Source: Niveibacterium sp. 24ML (lineage in GTDB: Bacteria > Pseudomonadota > Gammaproteobacteria > Burkholderiales > Rhodocyclaceae). Taken from it: DNA of 64,000 nt. Shown one piece after another: positions 27,282-36,875 of this stretch. The notes under the pieces were generated by a model. It saw only the letters and a list, made by a program, of their open reading frames with translations. It did no database searches and was not told the origin of the DNA. Position 1 is the first letter of the stretch, and each line of letters opens with the position of its first letter. The stretch covers positions 62,001 through 126,000 of the forward strand of contig NZ_JAPFHA010000012.1 in assembly GCF_026586805.1 (NCBI RefSeq), written 5' to 3'. The translations under genes and the position numbers were made by a program.

Positions 27282-29003
27282 ATGGCATCAAATCCACAGC
27301 AAATCGCACTCAGCGGACTCGCCCGAGCTCTGGTTCAGCACGGGCGTTTGACTGAGCAGCAAGCGACAGAGCTCGCAGATCAAGCAAAAGCATCAAAGCA
27401 GGTATTTGCACTGGAGCTGGTGCAACGCGGCGTCATGAGCAGCCGCGATCTGGCGCGCTTCTGTGCTGAGACATTCGGATTCCCGATGCTCGACATCGCT
27501 GCTTACGATGAGAACCAGATTCCACGCGACGCCATCGACCGAAAGCTGATCGCGCAGCATTCGGTCGTCCCGCTCGCCAAACGCAACAACAAGCTGACGG
27601 TCGCAATCGGCGACCCGACGAACCTGAGAGCGCTAGATGAGATCCGCTTCCAGACTGGCGTAGCCGTCGATGCGATCATTGTTGAAGTCGACAAGCTGTT
27701 CAAGCTCTCACAGAAACTGGGTGAAAGCACCAGCGATCAGCTGAAGGGCTTGACTGGCGACATCGACGAAGAGCTTGGGGAGATGGCCGATGCCGAATCC
27801 TCATCAAGTTCGGAGGCCGAACAGAACGTCGATGTCGATGACGCGCCGGTCGTCAAATTCATCCAGAAAATTCTGGTCGACGCGATCAACGAAGGCGCAT
27901 CGGACATCCACTTCGAGCCTTACGAAAAGTACTACCGGATTCGCTACCGCACCGACGGCATTCTTCGGGAAATTTCACAGCCCCCTCTGGCGCTTCGCGA
28001 AAAGATCGCTGCCCGCATCAAGGTCATATCGAGACTGGACATTTCCGAGAAGCGCGTGCCGCAAGACGGCCGCATGAAGCTCAAGCTCTCGGCTAACAAA
28101 GCGATCGACTTCCGCGTCAGCACGCTCCCATGCCTGCACGGCGAAAAGATCGTGATGCGTATTCTCGACCCAAGCTCCGCGATGCTTGGCATTGATGCGC
28201 TTGGCTATGAGCCAGACCAGCGCGCAGCGCTCATGGACGCCGTGCAACGGCCGTATGGCATGGTGCTCGTGACTGGCCCCACTGGTTCCGGGAAAACCGT
28301 TTCGCTGTACACCTGCCTGAACATCCTTAACAAGCCAGGGGTGAACATCTCGACGGCCGAGGATCCGGCGGAAATTAACCTGCCGGGCATCAATCAGGTC
28401 AACGTGAATGACAAGGCTGGCCTCACCTTCTCGGCGGCCCTCAAGTCCTTCCTGCGTCAGGATCCGGATGTGATCATGGTCGGCGAAATTCGCGACATCG
28501 ACACAGCAGAGATTTCAATCAAGGCCGCTCAGACCGGCCACCTTGTTCTGTCGACGCTGCACACCAACGATGCACCGACCACACTTGAGCGCATGAAAAA
28601 CATGGGCGTCGCACCGTTCAACATCGCTTCAAGCGTGATCATGATCACTGCGCAGCGACTGGCGCGACGCTTGTGCTCATGCAAACGCCCGATCGACATT
28701 CCGATCCAGGCGCTGATCGATGCGGGCTATCAAGAAGAGGAACTCGATGGCTCTTTTGAACTCTTCGGCCCGGTCGGATGCGATCGATGCAAGGGGTCGG
28801 GCTACAAAGGGCGTGTAGGTATCTACCAAGTGATGCCCGTAGGTGAAGAGATCGCGCATATAATTATGACAAACGGCAACTCTATCGATATCGCGGCCGA
28901 GGCTCAGCGCCAAGGCATCCGCGATCTTCGGCAATCGGGGTTGCTCAAAGCCAAGCAGGGCGTGACCTCGCTTGCAGAAGTACTGGCAAACACGAACGAC
29001 TGA
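27282..29003 (+). CDS. pilB: Type IV pilus extension ATPase PilB
   Basis: A 573-residue cytoplasmic hexameric motor. The N-terminal MshEN-type domain (SGLARALVQHGRLTEQQ) is followed by the GspE/PilB ATPase core: Walker A GPTGSGKTVSLY, Asp box and GEIRDIDTAEISIKAAQTGH (Walker B and His box). The zinc-binding cysteines CSCKRP and CDRCKGSGYKGR are present. It powers pilin polymerisation. It starts a pilB-pilC-pilD operon; the major pilin gene is not in the window. The 293 bp before it hold no recognisable gene. Confidence 0.96.
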   Translation: MASNPQQIALSGLARALVQHGRLTEQQATELADQAKASKQVFALELVQRGVMSSRDLARFCAETFGFPMLDIAAYDENQIPRDAIDRKLIAQHSVVPLAKRNNKLTVAIGDPTNLRALDEIRFQTGVAVDAIIVEVDKLFKLSQKLGESTSDQLKGLTGDIDEELGEMADAESSSSSEAEQNVDVDDAPVVKFIQKILVDAINEGASDIHFEPYEKYYRIRYRTDGILREISQPPLALREKIAARIKVISRLDISEKRVPQDGRMKLKLSANKAIDFRVSTLPCLHGEKIVMRILDPSSAMLGIDALGYEPDQRAALMDAVQRPYGMVLVTGPTGSGKTVSLYTCLNILNKPGVNISTAEDPAEINLPGINQVNVNDKAGLTFSAALKSFLRQDPDVIMVGEIRDIDTAEISIKAAQTGHLVLSTLHTNDAPTTLERMKNMGVAPFNIASSVIMITAQRLARRLCSCKRPIDIPIQALIDAGYQEEELDGSFELFGPVGCDRCKGSGYKGRVGIYQVMPVGEEIAHIIMTNGNSIDIAAEAQRQGIRDLRQSGLLKAKQGVTSLAEVLANTND

Positions 29004-29018
29004 TCACAGGGCAGGCAA

Positions 29019-30251
29019 ATGGCGACAGCATCACGGACAGTTCGCAAACCGGCAGGGACCGGCGAGAGCGTATTCACCTGGGAAGGCAAGGACAAGAACG
29101 GCCGGGTGGTTCGTGGCGAAACACGCGCGGGCAGTGCTTCCATTGTTCAGGCCAACCTGCGCCGCCAAGGCATCGGCAATGCCAGAGTCAAAAAGCGGTC
29201 TTTCTCCAAGGGCGGGAAGATCACGGACAAGGACATTGCACTTTTTACCCGCCAGCTTGCAACGATGCTCCGCTCAGGCGTGCCACTGCTGCAGACTTTT
29301 GACATTGCAATCAAGGGCGCCACCAATCCGGCGCTGGCCCGCTTGCTGAACGAAATCCGTTCAGACATCGAAACAGGCGCCGGTCTCGCAAATGCGTTTC
29401 GCAAGCATCCAGTGTATTTCGATGCCCTCTACGCGAACCTTGTAGCGGCAGGCGAGCAGTCTGGCGCGCTTGAAGCATTGCTCGACCGTTTGGCCACATA
29501 TAAAGAAAAGATCTTGGCAATCAAAAGCAAGATCAAAGGGGCGCTTTTTTACCCTATTTCTGTTGTCGCGGTGGCGCTCGGCGTAGTTGCAGTGATGATG
29601 CTCTTCGTCATTCCTCAGTTCAAATCCGTTTTTACGAGCTTTGGTGCAGAGCTTCCTGGGCCGACCTTGATGGTCATGGCCATGTCCGATTTCTTCATTG
29701 AATATTGGTATATCGTCTTTGGTGGAATATTCGGGGCGATAATTGGTTTGTCGTTTGCATACAAGCGATCGCCGCAAATGCAGTTCACCATGGATCGTCT
29801 GCTTCTGAAGTTTCCAGTTATTGGAGAAATCATTAAAAAGGCAACCGTGGCCCGCTGGACTCGCACGCTTTCAACCATGTTTGCCGCAGGTGTCCCCTTG
29901 GTAGAAGCGCTCGACTCAGTTGGCGGCGCAGCGGGCAACCGGGTCTACGAGATCGCTACCAGACAGATCCAGAATGAAGTCAGCACGGGTACCAGTCTTA
30001 CCGTCGCCATGCAGAACGTAAACGTATTCCCAACCATGGTGATACAAATGGTCTCGATTGGCGAAGAATCCGGCCAACTGGATGCGATGCTTGGCAAGGT
30101 TTCGGACTTCTTTGAGCGGGAAGTGGACGATGCGGTCGATGCGCTTTCACAGTTGCTTGAACCATTGATCATCGTCTTTCTGGGTACGGTCGTCGGCGGG
30201 CTTGTCGTAGCCATGTACCTCCCAATCTTCAAACTGGGTCAAGTCGTTTAA
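29019..30251 (+). CDS. pilC: Type IV pilus inner-membrane platform protein PilC
   Basis: A 410-residue platform protein with two GspF domains, each followed by membrane segments. LATMLRSGVPLLQTFDIAIKG and its repeat TLSTMFAAGVPLVEALDSVGG show the internal duplication. The protein ends in a hydrophobic segment and PIFKLGQVV. It links PilB rotation to pilin insertion. It begins 15 bp after pilB. Confidence 0.96.
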   Translation: MATASRTVRKPAGTGESVFTWEGKDKNGRVVRGETRAGSASIVQANLRRQGIGNARVKKRSFSKGGKITDKDIALFTRQLATMLRSGVPLLQTFDIAIKGATNPALARLLNEIRSDIETGAGLANAFRKHPVYFDALYANLVAAGEQSGALEALLDRLATYKEKILAIKSKIKGALFYPISVVAVALGVVAVMMLFVIPQFKSVFTSFGAELPGPTLMVMAMSDFFIEYWYIVFGGIFGAIIGLSFAYKRSPQMQFTMDRLLLKFPVIGEIIKKATVARWTRTLSTMFAAGVPLVEALDSVGGAAGNRVYEIATRQIQNEVSTGTSLTVAMQNVNVFPTMVIQMVSIGEESGQLDAMLGKVSDFFEREVDDAVDALSQLLEPLIIVFLGTVVGGLVVAMYLPIFKLGQVV

Positions 30252-30286
30252 GGCGTCCGGCACAGACAGCTAGGAATACTGCTTTG

Positions 30287-31138
30287 ATGGAATTGATCGC
30301 TTCGTCACCGCTTGCCTTTATTCTGATTGCGAGCGTTCTGGGGCTTTGCATTGGCAGTTTCCTGAACGTGCTGATTCATCGCCTGCCGAAAATGATGGAG
30401 CGGGACTGGCATGAGCAAGCAGCGGAATTGCGCGGCGAACCTGCCTCTGCCGGTGAGCCCATCACGATATCCCGGCCGCGTTCGCGCTGCCCGCATTGCG
30501 GAACGGCCATCGCCAGCTGGCAGAACATTCCCTTGCTCAGCTACGCTCTACTTGGCGGCAAGTGCGGACATTGCAAAGCACCAATCGGGCTTCGCTATCC
30601 GATAGTCGAGTTGCTTGGCGGGCTAACGGCTGGATTTGCAGCCTGGCACTTCGGATATGGATGGCAAGCCGCCGGCGCAATGGTCTTTGCCTGGTCGATG
30701 ATTACGCTGACGTTGATCGACCTTGATACCCAATTACTGCCGGATTCAATCACCCTTCCCTTGCTCTGGCTCGGCCTTCTGCTCAACTTGGGTAGCACCT
30801 ATGTCAGCCTGGATACAGCGGTGATCGGCGCGATGGTCGGGTACCTTGCGCTCTGGTCGGTTTACTGGTTGTTCAAACTGGTCACCGGTAAAGAAGGCAT
30901 GGGGTATGGCGATTTCAAGCTGTTGGCCGCCATTGGGGCATTTGTGGGTTGGCAGCAATTGCCGCTCGTCATCCTCGCCTCATCGGTTATCGGCGCCGCC
31001 GTGGGTATCGCGATGATCGTCTTCGCGCGCCATGGGCGATCTACCCCGATCCCGTTCGGCCCCTACCTTGCGGGCGCTGGTTTGGTTGCGCTCTACTGGG
31101 GTCCGTCCTTGACCACAGCCTACCTGGCACTGATGTAG
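30287..31138 (+). CDS. pilD: Prepilin leader peptidase / N-methyltransferase PilD
   Basis: A 283-residue bifunctional inner-membrane aspartyl peptidase that cleaves and methylates type IV prepilins and pseudopilins. The zinc-ribbon cysteines CPHCG...CGHCK lie in the cytoplasmic loop of the methylase domain. The catalytic aspartates lie in LIDLDTQLLPDSITLP and GYGDFKLLAAIGAFVGW. I use the ATG at 30287; a TTG directly before it, at 30284, is equally close to the AGGAA site. It lies 35 bp after pilC. Confidence 0.95.
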   Translation: MELIASSPLAFILIASVLGLCIGSFLNVLIHRLPKMMERDWHEQAAELRGEPASAGEPITISRPRSRCPHCGTAIASWQNIPLLSYALLGGKCGHCKAPIGLRYPIVELLGGLTAGFAAWHFGYGWQAAGAMVFAWSMITLTLIDLDTQLLPDSITLPLLWLGLLLNLGSTYVSLDTAVIGAMVGYLALWSVYWLFKLVTGKEGMGYGDFKLLAAIGAFVGWQQLPLVILASSVIGAAVGIAMIVFARHGRSTPIPFGPYLAGAGLVALYWGPSLTTAYLALM

Positions 31139-31315
31139 CGTGCAGAAACGAAGGCAGGGCAACCCGCCTTCGACGTCGGTCAGCCTTGATTGACGCGCCG
31201 GACTTTCGTGGTCCAAGCCTCAGCGCGCATCCCGATGCTACATACCCCGCGGCCATCCAAGCATTGCCTGCTGCAATGCGTTAGAATTTTGGGCTTGATT
31301 TTCAGGAGCTTAGCC

Positions 31316-31591
31316 ATGCCCATCTACGAATACCGTTGCAGCGATTGCGGTTTTCAGAAGGATGTACTGCAGAAGATCTCAGACGCAGCGCTGACGGTTT
31401 GCCCTTCGTGCGGGAAAGAGACCTTTGGCAAGGCCCTTACTGCTGCGGGATTTCAACTGAAGGGCTCTGGCTGGTACGCCACCGATTTCAAGGGCGGCGC
31501 GTCAAGCGCGGCCGCAGCAAAACCAGCAGAGTCCGCAGCGACAGAAGCCGCCAAGCCCGCCGGTTGCGGTGGAAACTGCGCCTGCCACTGA
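31316..31591 (+). CDS. FmdB-family zinc-ribbon protein (second copy)
   Basis: A 91-residue protein starting MPIYEYRCSDCGFQKD, with a second CPSCG knuckle near residue 29. It is the four-cysteine ribbon of the FmdB family. The C-terminus is alanine-rich and ends in GCGGNCACH, which could form a second small metal site. TTCAGGAGC precedes the ATG at 31316. It is followed after one base by the DUF502 gene and then by aspS, a linkage common in betaproteobacteria. It is distinct from the formamidase-linked fmdB at 8741. Confidence 0.88.
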   Translation: MPIYEYRCSDCGFQKDVLQKISDAALTVCPSCGKETFGKALTAAGFQLKGSGWYATDFKGGASSAAAAKPAESAATEAAKPAGCGGNCACH

Positions 31592-31592
31592 G

Positions 31593-32210
31593 ATGCCTTT
31601 CAAGAAATACCTGATTGCTGGCTTGCTGATCTGGGTGCCGCTGACCATTACGGTCTGGGTGCTGCACCTGATCGTTGGCACGCTCGACCAGTCGCTTTTG
31701 CTGCTGCCAATTGAATGGCGGCCCGAGCGCCTGTTCGGCTTCGGCGTTCCCGGTCTGGGTGCGCTGCTCACCTTGATGGTCGTCGTGCTGACCGGGGTGG
31801 TGGTGGCGAACTACTTTGGCCAGCGCCTGGTCGGCTTCTGGGAGTCGATGCTCGCCCGGATTCCTGTCGTCAAGTCGATCTACTCCAGCGTCAAACAGGT
31901 TTCGGATACGCTTTTCGCACCGAACGGACAGGCTTTCCGCAAGGCCCTGCTGGTGCAGTACCCGCGTGAGGGCAGTTGGACAATTGCGTTCCTCACCGGA
32001 GCGCCGGGCAAGGAAGTGGCCCAGCATCTGACCGGTGATCACGTCAGCGTCTATGTGCCGACAACGCCGAACCCGACTTCGGGCTTCTTCCTCATGATGC
32101 ACAAGGAAGCGGTCGTCGAACTGGACATGAGCGTTGATGAGGCGCTCAAGTACATCATCTCGATGGGGGTCGTTGCGCCGGCCCACCCCGGCGCGGGGCA
32201 CAAGCGATAA
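31593..32210 (+). CDS. DUF502 inner-membrane protein
   Basis: A 205-residue protein with two N-terminal membrane spans (LIAGLLIWVPLTITVWVLHL and LGALLTLMVVVLTGVVVANY) and a soluble C-terminal domain containing MLARIPVVKSIYSSVKQV and TPNPTSGFFLMM, all typical of DUF502. Function is unknown. The ATG at 31593 begins two bases after the stop codon of the FmdB-family gene, so the two are probably co-translated. aspS follows after 234 bp with no further gene between. Confidence 0.88.
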   Translation: MPFKKYLIAGLLIWVPLTITVWVLHLIVGTLDQSLLLLPIEWRPERLFGFGVPGLGALLTLMVVVLTGVVVANYFGQRLVGFWESMLARIPVVKSIYSSVKQVSDTLFAPNGQAFRKALLVQYPREGSWTIAFLTGAPGKEVAQHLTGDHVSVYVPTTPNPTSGFFLMMHKEAVVELDMSVDEALKYIISMGVVAPAHPGAGHKR

Positions 32211-32444
32211 GCATGCACCTCATCTTCCTGTTTTCCCCCACGTATTCAGGCACCGCAGGCTCAGGATTTGGTGGTCAGCCTGCGAGTTCGCCGAACGGCG
32301 GTGCGCGAAATCGGACGGGCTGAACGCGTGGCAAGCGCTCAGCCCTGAGTGTCCCCGAGACGCCCCGAAGCGCCAGAACACACACTATCTGTCACGCCGC
32401 ACTGCGCGGCACAGCAATCGAATCAAGCAAATCCGGAGTTACCG

Positions 32445-34226
32445 ATGCGTACCTGCTACAGCGGCCTCGTCAGCGCCGCCCATCTCGACCAGATCGTCAC
32501 CCTTACCGGCTGGGCCCACCGTCGTCGCGATCACGGCGGTGTGATCTTCATTGACCTGCGTGACCGCGAAGGCCTGGTCCAGGTTGTGTGCGATCCGGAC
32601 CGCGCCGAGACCTTTGCGGTCGCGGAGTCGGTCCGCAACGAGTTTTGCCTGAAGGTGGTCGGCAAGGTCCGCCGCCGCCCGGAGGGCACGACCAACGCCA
32701 ACCTGATCTCGGGCGAAGTCGAAGTGCTGTGCCACGAACTCGAAGTGCTGAACCCGTCGGTGACCCCACCGTTCCAGCTCGACGACGACAACCTGTCGGA
32801 AACCGTCCGCCTGACGCACCGTGTGATGGATCTGCGCCGTCCGTACATGCAGAAGATCATGCAGCTGCGCTACCGCACCGCACGCGCTTTCCGCCGCTTC
32901 CTTGACGATCAGGGCTTCATCGACATCGAGACGCCGATGCTCACCAAGAGCACGCCGGAAGGCGCGCGCGACTACCTGGTGCCCAGCCGCGTGCATGACG
33001 GCCAGTTCTTCGCCCTGCCGCAGTCGCCGCAGCTCTTCAAGCAGATGCTGATGGTGGCCGGCTTCGACCGTTACTACCAGCTGACCAAGTGTTTCCGTGA
33101 TGAGGATCTGCGCGCTGATCGCCAGCCCGAGTTCACCCAGGTCGATATCGAAACCTCCTTCCTGACCGAGACCGAGATCACCGCGATCATGGAAGAGATG
33201 TTCCGCACGGTGTTCAAGGAAGCGGCCGACATCGAGCTGCCGAACCCCTTCCCGCGTATCAGCTACGCCGATGCGATGGCGAAGTACGGTTCCGACAAGC
33301 CGGATCTGCGCGTCACACTCGAATTCACCGAACTGACCGACGTGATGAAGAGTGTCGAGTTCAAGGTGTTCGCGGGCGCCGCCAACATGGAAGGCGGCCG
33401 CGTTGCCGCTCTGAAGATCCCGGGTGGTGCGGCACTCTCGCGCGGCGAGATCGACGCCTACACCCAGTTCGTCGGCATCTACGGCGCCAAGGGGCTGGCG
33501 TACATCAAGGTCAATGAAGTTGCGAAGGGTCGCGACGGCCTGCAGTCGCCGATCGTCAAGAACATGCCGGACGATGTGCTCAGCACCATCATCGCCCGCT
33601 CGGGTGCAGTCGATGGCGACTTGATCTTCTTTGGCGCCGACAAGGAAAAGATCGTCAACGATGCCCTGGGCGCGTTGCGGACCAAGATCGGCCACGAGAA
33701 AGGCCATGTCGATGGCCGCACCTGGGCGCCGGTGTGGGTGGTCGACTTCCCGATGTTCGAGTACGACGATGAAGGCAAGCGCTGGAATGCCTGCCACCAC
33801 CCCTTCACCTCGCCGAAGGATGAGCACATCGACCTGCTCACCACCGACCCGGGCAAGTGCCTTGCCAAGGCCTACGACCTCGCGCTCAACGGTTATGAAG
33901 TGGGCGGTGGTTCGGTGCGTATCCACCGTGAAGACGTGCAGTCCAAGGTCTTCGCTGCAATCGGGCTGTCGAAGGAAGAAGCAGAACTCAAGTTCGGCTT
34001 CCTGCTTGACGCGCTCAAGTACGGTGCGCCACCGCATGGTGGCCTGGCCTTCGGCCTGGACCGTATCGTCATGCAGCTGGCGGGCACCGACTCGATCCGC
34101 GACGTGATCGCATTCCCCAAGACCCAGCGCGCCCAGTGTCTGCTCACGCAGGCGCCGAGCCCGGTGGACGAGAAGCAATTGCGCGAGTTGCACATCCGCC
34201 TGCGCAACGTCCAGCCCGCAGCCTGA
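32445..34226 (+). CDS. aspS: Aspartyl-tRNA synthetase
   Basis: A 593-residue class II bacterial-type AspRS. The N-terminal OB fold ([21 protein letters not shown]) binds the anticodon. Motif 2 is [20 protein letters not shown]. The GAD insertion domain lies in the middle, and motif 3 is [20 protein letters not shown] start at the ATG at 32445, which has CCGGAG upstream; the frame is open 32 codons further. I cannot tell from sequence whether it also charges tRNA-Asn. A clear terminator follows. Confidence 0.97.
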   Translation: MRTCYSGLVSAAHLDQIVTLTGWAHRRRDHGGVIFIDLRDREGLVQVVCDPDRAETFAVAESVRNEFCLKVVGKVRRRPEGTTNANLISGEVEVLCHELEVLNPSVTPPFQLDDDNLSETVRLTHRVMDLRRPYMQKIMQLRYRTARAFRRFLDDQGFIDIETPMLTKSTPEGARDYLVPSRVHDGQFFALPQSPQLFKQMLMVAGFDRYYQLTKCFRDEDLRADRQPEFTQVDIETSFLTETEITAIMEEMFRTVFKEAADIELPNPFPRISYADAMAKYGSDKPDLRVTLEFTELTDVMKSVEFKVFAGAANMEGGRVAALKIPGGAALSRGEIDAYTQFVGIYGAKGLAYIKVNEVAKGRDGLQSPIVKNMPDDVLSTIIARSGAVDGDLIFFGADKEKIVNDALGALRTKIGHEKGHVDGRTWAPVWVVDFPMFEYDDEGKRWNACHHPFTSPKDEHIDLLTTDPGKCLAKAYDLALNGYEVGGGSVRIHREDVQSKVFAAIGLSKEEAELKFGFLLDALKYGAPPHGGLAFGLDRIVMQLAGTDSIRDVIAFPKTQRAQCLLTQAPSPVDEKQLRELHIRLRNVQPAA

Positions 34227-34265
34227 GCGCCATGATCGGGTAAGCCCTCATCGCCCGGCCCGCAG

Positions 34266-34304
34266 AACCGCCGCACGCCCTCGTGGCCTGCGGCGGTTTT
34301 GTTT
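34266..34304 (+). terminator. Rho-independent terminator of aspS
   Basis: AACCGCCGCA (34266-34275) pairs with TGCGGCGGTT (34289-34298) across a 13-base loop and is followed by TTGTTTT. It lies 40 bp after the aspS stop codon. Confidence 0.85.
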
Positions 34305-34380
34305 TGAGCCCGCCAGGCCACCAGCTCAAGCCACGCCAGACAAATGCCGTTGACCCGGCCAACAGGGGCGGAGGCACCAG

Positions 34381-36000
34381 ATGGCAGGCAAGGTCGAGGA
34401 TCTCACCGTCCTCGTGGTCGAAAACCAGAGCAACATGCGCACCCAGCTTCGCAACATGCTTGCGATGTGCGGCATTACCAAGCTGGAGGCTGCGCAAAGC
34501 GCGGGCGCGGCGATCCGCAAACTGCGCGATTCAAGCTTCGACATCATCCTGTGCGAGTACCACCTTGGCGAAGGGCAGGACGGGCAGCACTTTCTTGAAG
34601 ACATCCGCCACCACCACCTGATCCCGCTTTACACGCTGTTCATCATGGTGACCGGCGAGCGCAGTTATGAACGCGTGGTCGGCGCTGCGGAACTGGCGCC
34701 CAACGACTACATCCTCAAGCCCTTCGCGCCCGATCTGTTGAGGACCCGGCTTGAGCGGGCGCTCAACAAACGCGAAGCCTTCATGCCGACCTGGCAACTG
34801 ATCGAGGCCGGGAATGCCGCTGATGCGATCGCCGCCTGCCAGGAAGGAGAATTGAAGTACCCGGTCTTTGCGATCGACTTCCAGCGTCTGCACGCCGAAC
34901 TGCTCATCACCACCGGGCGGGCCGAAGAAGCTCAGGCGGTATACGAAAAGGTGCTGGCCCGGCGCGCGGTGCCATGGGCGAATCTTGGGCTGGCCAAGGC
35001 CCTGTTCATGCGCAAGCGCTATGAGGAAGCCGAAACGCAGCTCGTTGGCCTGCTCAACGAAAGCGAGCAATACCTGGACGCCTGGGACTGGCTGGCCAAG
35101 ACGCGCGAAGCAGTCGGCGCGCTGGTCGAGGCACGTCAGGCGCTAGAACGTGCCGCCGAACTCTCGCCGCACACCCTGCGCCGCATGCGCCACATTGGCG
35201 AAGTGGCGCTGGAACTGGGCGATCTCGAAGCCGCCGAGCGCACCCTCAACGATGTCGTCCGCAAGGCAAAGTACTCGGACTTTCGCGACCCCGAAGATCA
35301 TGTGAAGCTGGTGAAGGCGCAACTGGGCGTTGGCGCGCCCGACCGCGCCACCGCCACCCTGCGCGACCTCGATCGCAGCATGCAGGGGCTGCCCAAGACC
35401 GAATTGTGCAAGGCCCTGTCATCGGCCATGGTTTACACGCACCAGGGTGAAGCCGACAAGGCAACCGAAGCCGCCGAGCGCGCCGCCGGACTGCTGGACG
35501 CGCGCCTGGGCGTGAGCACCAATCTCAAGAAGGATCTGGCCAAGGTGTGCATCGAGCACAAGCTTGAAAGCCAGGCCGCCGACGTGGTCATGGACATCAT
35601 GCGTCACGCCGCCGATGACTCAGCCGTCGATGGCATTACCAAGATGCTCGACAGCCTCGGGCGCGCAGACATGGGCAGCTCACTCGCACAACAGATGAAA
35701 ACCGAAGTGCGCGACATGATGGGCGAAGGCGCGCGCATGGCCCAGCGCGGCGACTTCGAGGGCGCCGTGACGCACATGCTCGAGGCCGTCCGGCGCATGC
35801 CCGGCAACACTATGGTGCTCTACAACGCCGCGCTGGCGCTGCTCAAGTACATCGAAAACTGCGGCTGGGATGCCCACTACGCCGAACAATCGCGCGGCCT
35901 GATCGCGCGGCTGCAGAAGGTCGACCCCGGCAACCCCAAGCTGGGCGCCCTGCACCTCTACTTCGACGGCCTCGCCAAGCGCTTCGGGGCGAAAGGCTAG
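34381..36000 (+). CDS. Receiver domain-TPR protein with degenerate phosphoacceptor site
   Basis: A 539-residue cytoplasmic protein. Residues 8-130 fold like a CheY receiver: LTVLVVENQSNMRTQL, FDIILCEYHLGEG, FIMVTGERS and YILKPF. The usual acidic pair DD is EN, and the phosphorylated aspartate is replaced by glutamate (CEYHLG), while the threonine and lysine switch residues are kept. The rest, from about residue 140, is a series of helical TPR-like repeats (for example NLGLAKALFMRKRYEEAE). The family occurs in betaproteobacteria as a single-domain regulator with a TPR output. It is likely a protein-protein scaffold. No kinase gene is adjacent. Confidence 0.85.
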   Translation: MAGKVEDLTVLVVENQSNMRTQLRNMLAMCGITKLEAAQSAGAAIRKLRDSSFDIILCEYHLGEGQDGQHFLEDIRHHHLIPLYTLFIMVTGERSYERVVGAAELAPNDYILKPFAPDLLRTRLERALNKREAFMPTWQLIEAGNAADAIAACQEGELKYPVFAIDFQRLHAELLITTGRAEEAQAVYEKVLARRAVPWANLGLAKALFMRKRYEEAETQLVGLLNESEQYLDAWDWLAKTREAVGALVEARQALERAAELSPHTLRRMRHIGEVALELGDLEAAERTLNDVVRKAKYSDFRDPEDHVKLVKAQLGVGAPDRATATLRDLDRSMQGLPKTELCKALSSAMVYTHQGEADKATEAAERAAGLLDARLGVSTNLKKDLAKVCIEHKLESQAADVVMDIMRHAADDSAVDGITKMLDSLGRADMGSSLAQQMKTEVRDMMGEGARMAQRGDFEGAVTHMLEAVRRMPGNTMVLYNAALALLKYIENCGWDAHYAEQSRGLIARLQKVDPGNPKLGALHLYFDGLAKRFGAKG

Positions 36001-36093
36001 CCCAAGCGAGCAGCGCCGCAAGGCACGACGCCGCAGCCCGGGGCAACAAGGCCGCTGCTACACTTGGCGCGCTTTCCACCTGCCAGGCACGCA

Positions 36094-36453
36094 ATGCAAA
36101 CACGCTGGATCACCCAGGCCCTGCTCGCCACGCTGCTCGCCGCGGGCGTCTTCGCCTATGCCCGCAGTGGCGCACCGTCTGACGAGATCGCCACCGCCGC
36201 CCTCCCGCCCGAGGCGCGCCAGACCCTGCAACTGATCGATCAGGGCGGTCCATACCCCTACCGGAAAGACGGCGTCGTATTCCACAACCGCGAACGCCTG
36301 CTGCCCGCGCGCGAACGCGGCTGCTACCGCGAATACACCGTGCCGACACCCGGCTCGAAAGACCGGGGCGCGCGCCGCATCGTCACCAGCTGCGACGGCC
36401 CACGCTACTACACCGCCGATCACTACCGCAGCTTCAAGAGGATTCGCCCATGA
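36094..36453 (+). CDS. Secreted guanyl-specific ribonuclease, barnase/N1-T1 family
   Basis: A 119-residue protein. An N-terminal hydrophobic signal or anchor (ITQALLATLLAAGVFAYA) precedes a microbial RNase domain. The pieces YRKDGVVFHNRERLLP, YREYTVPTPG, ARRIVTSCDG and TADHYRSFKRI correspond to barnase, with the catalytic Glu, Arg and His in order. It should cut RNA after guanosine in the periplasm or outside the cell. The ATG at 36094 is preferred; the frame is open ten codons upstream. Its stop codon overlaps the start of the barstar gene (ATGA), so toxin and inhibitor are translationally coupled. Confidence 0.9.
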   Translation: MQTRWITQALLATLLAAGVFAYARSGAPSDEIATAALPPEARQTLQLIDQGGPYPYRKDGVVFHNRERLLPARERGCYREYTVPTPGSKDRGARRIVTSCDGPRYYTADHYRSFKRIRP

Positions 36454-36875
36454 GCCCTGCCGCCCTGCCCAACGGCCTCAACGGTGTGTTCCGCTGCACT
36501 GCGGAGCGTGCCGCCACCCTGCAACGGGCGGCCGAGGGCCGGCGCTTCATCACCGCGTCGATCGACCTGCCAAAGCATGTGCGCCACGCCACCCTGTTTG
36601 AAGGCTTCGCCTCGGCCCTCAGGTTCCCGGAATGGTTCGGTGGCAACTGGGATGCCCTGGCCGACTGCCTGACCGATCTGAGTTGGCTCGACGAACAGGG
36701 TTACCTGATCATCCTGCGGGGTAGCCATGCCGCGTTTGCAAAGGACTCGGAAGACTGGGACACCCTGACCGACATCCTGTCCGACGCGGCAAGCTTCTGG
36801 CACGAAGCAGGCATTCCGTTCTGCGTGTTGGTCGAAGAAGGCCCGAACAGCTTGCCGGAGCTGCCTGCCACATGA
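36450..36875 (+). CDS. Barstar-family ribonuclease inhibitor
   Basis: A 141-residue cytoplasmic protein. The core FPEWFGGNWDALADCLTDLSWL matches the barstar helix that plugs the RNase active site (barstar has YGNNLDALWDCL), including both aspartates. A second conserved part is EAGIPFCVLVEE at the C-terminus. It should protect the producer from the RNase encoded just upstream, with which it overlaps by four bases. It also overlaps nudB by four bases. Confidence 0.92.
   Translation: MSPAALPNGLNGVFRCTAERAATLQRAAEGRRFITASIDLPKHVRHATLFEGFASALRFPEWFGGNWDALADCLTDLSWLDEQGYLIILRGSHAAFAKDSEDWDTLTDILSDAASFWHEAGIPFCVLVEEGPNSLPELPAT

Noticed and set aside
32439-34193. Open frame of 584 codons on the minus strand
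   Set aside because: It is antisense to aspS and has no recognisable domain.
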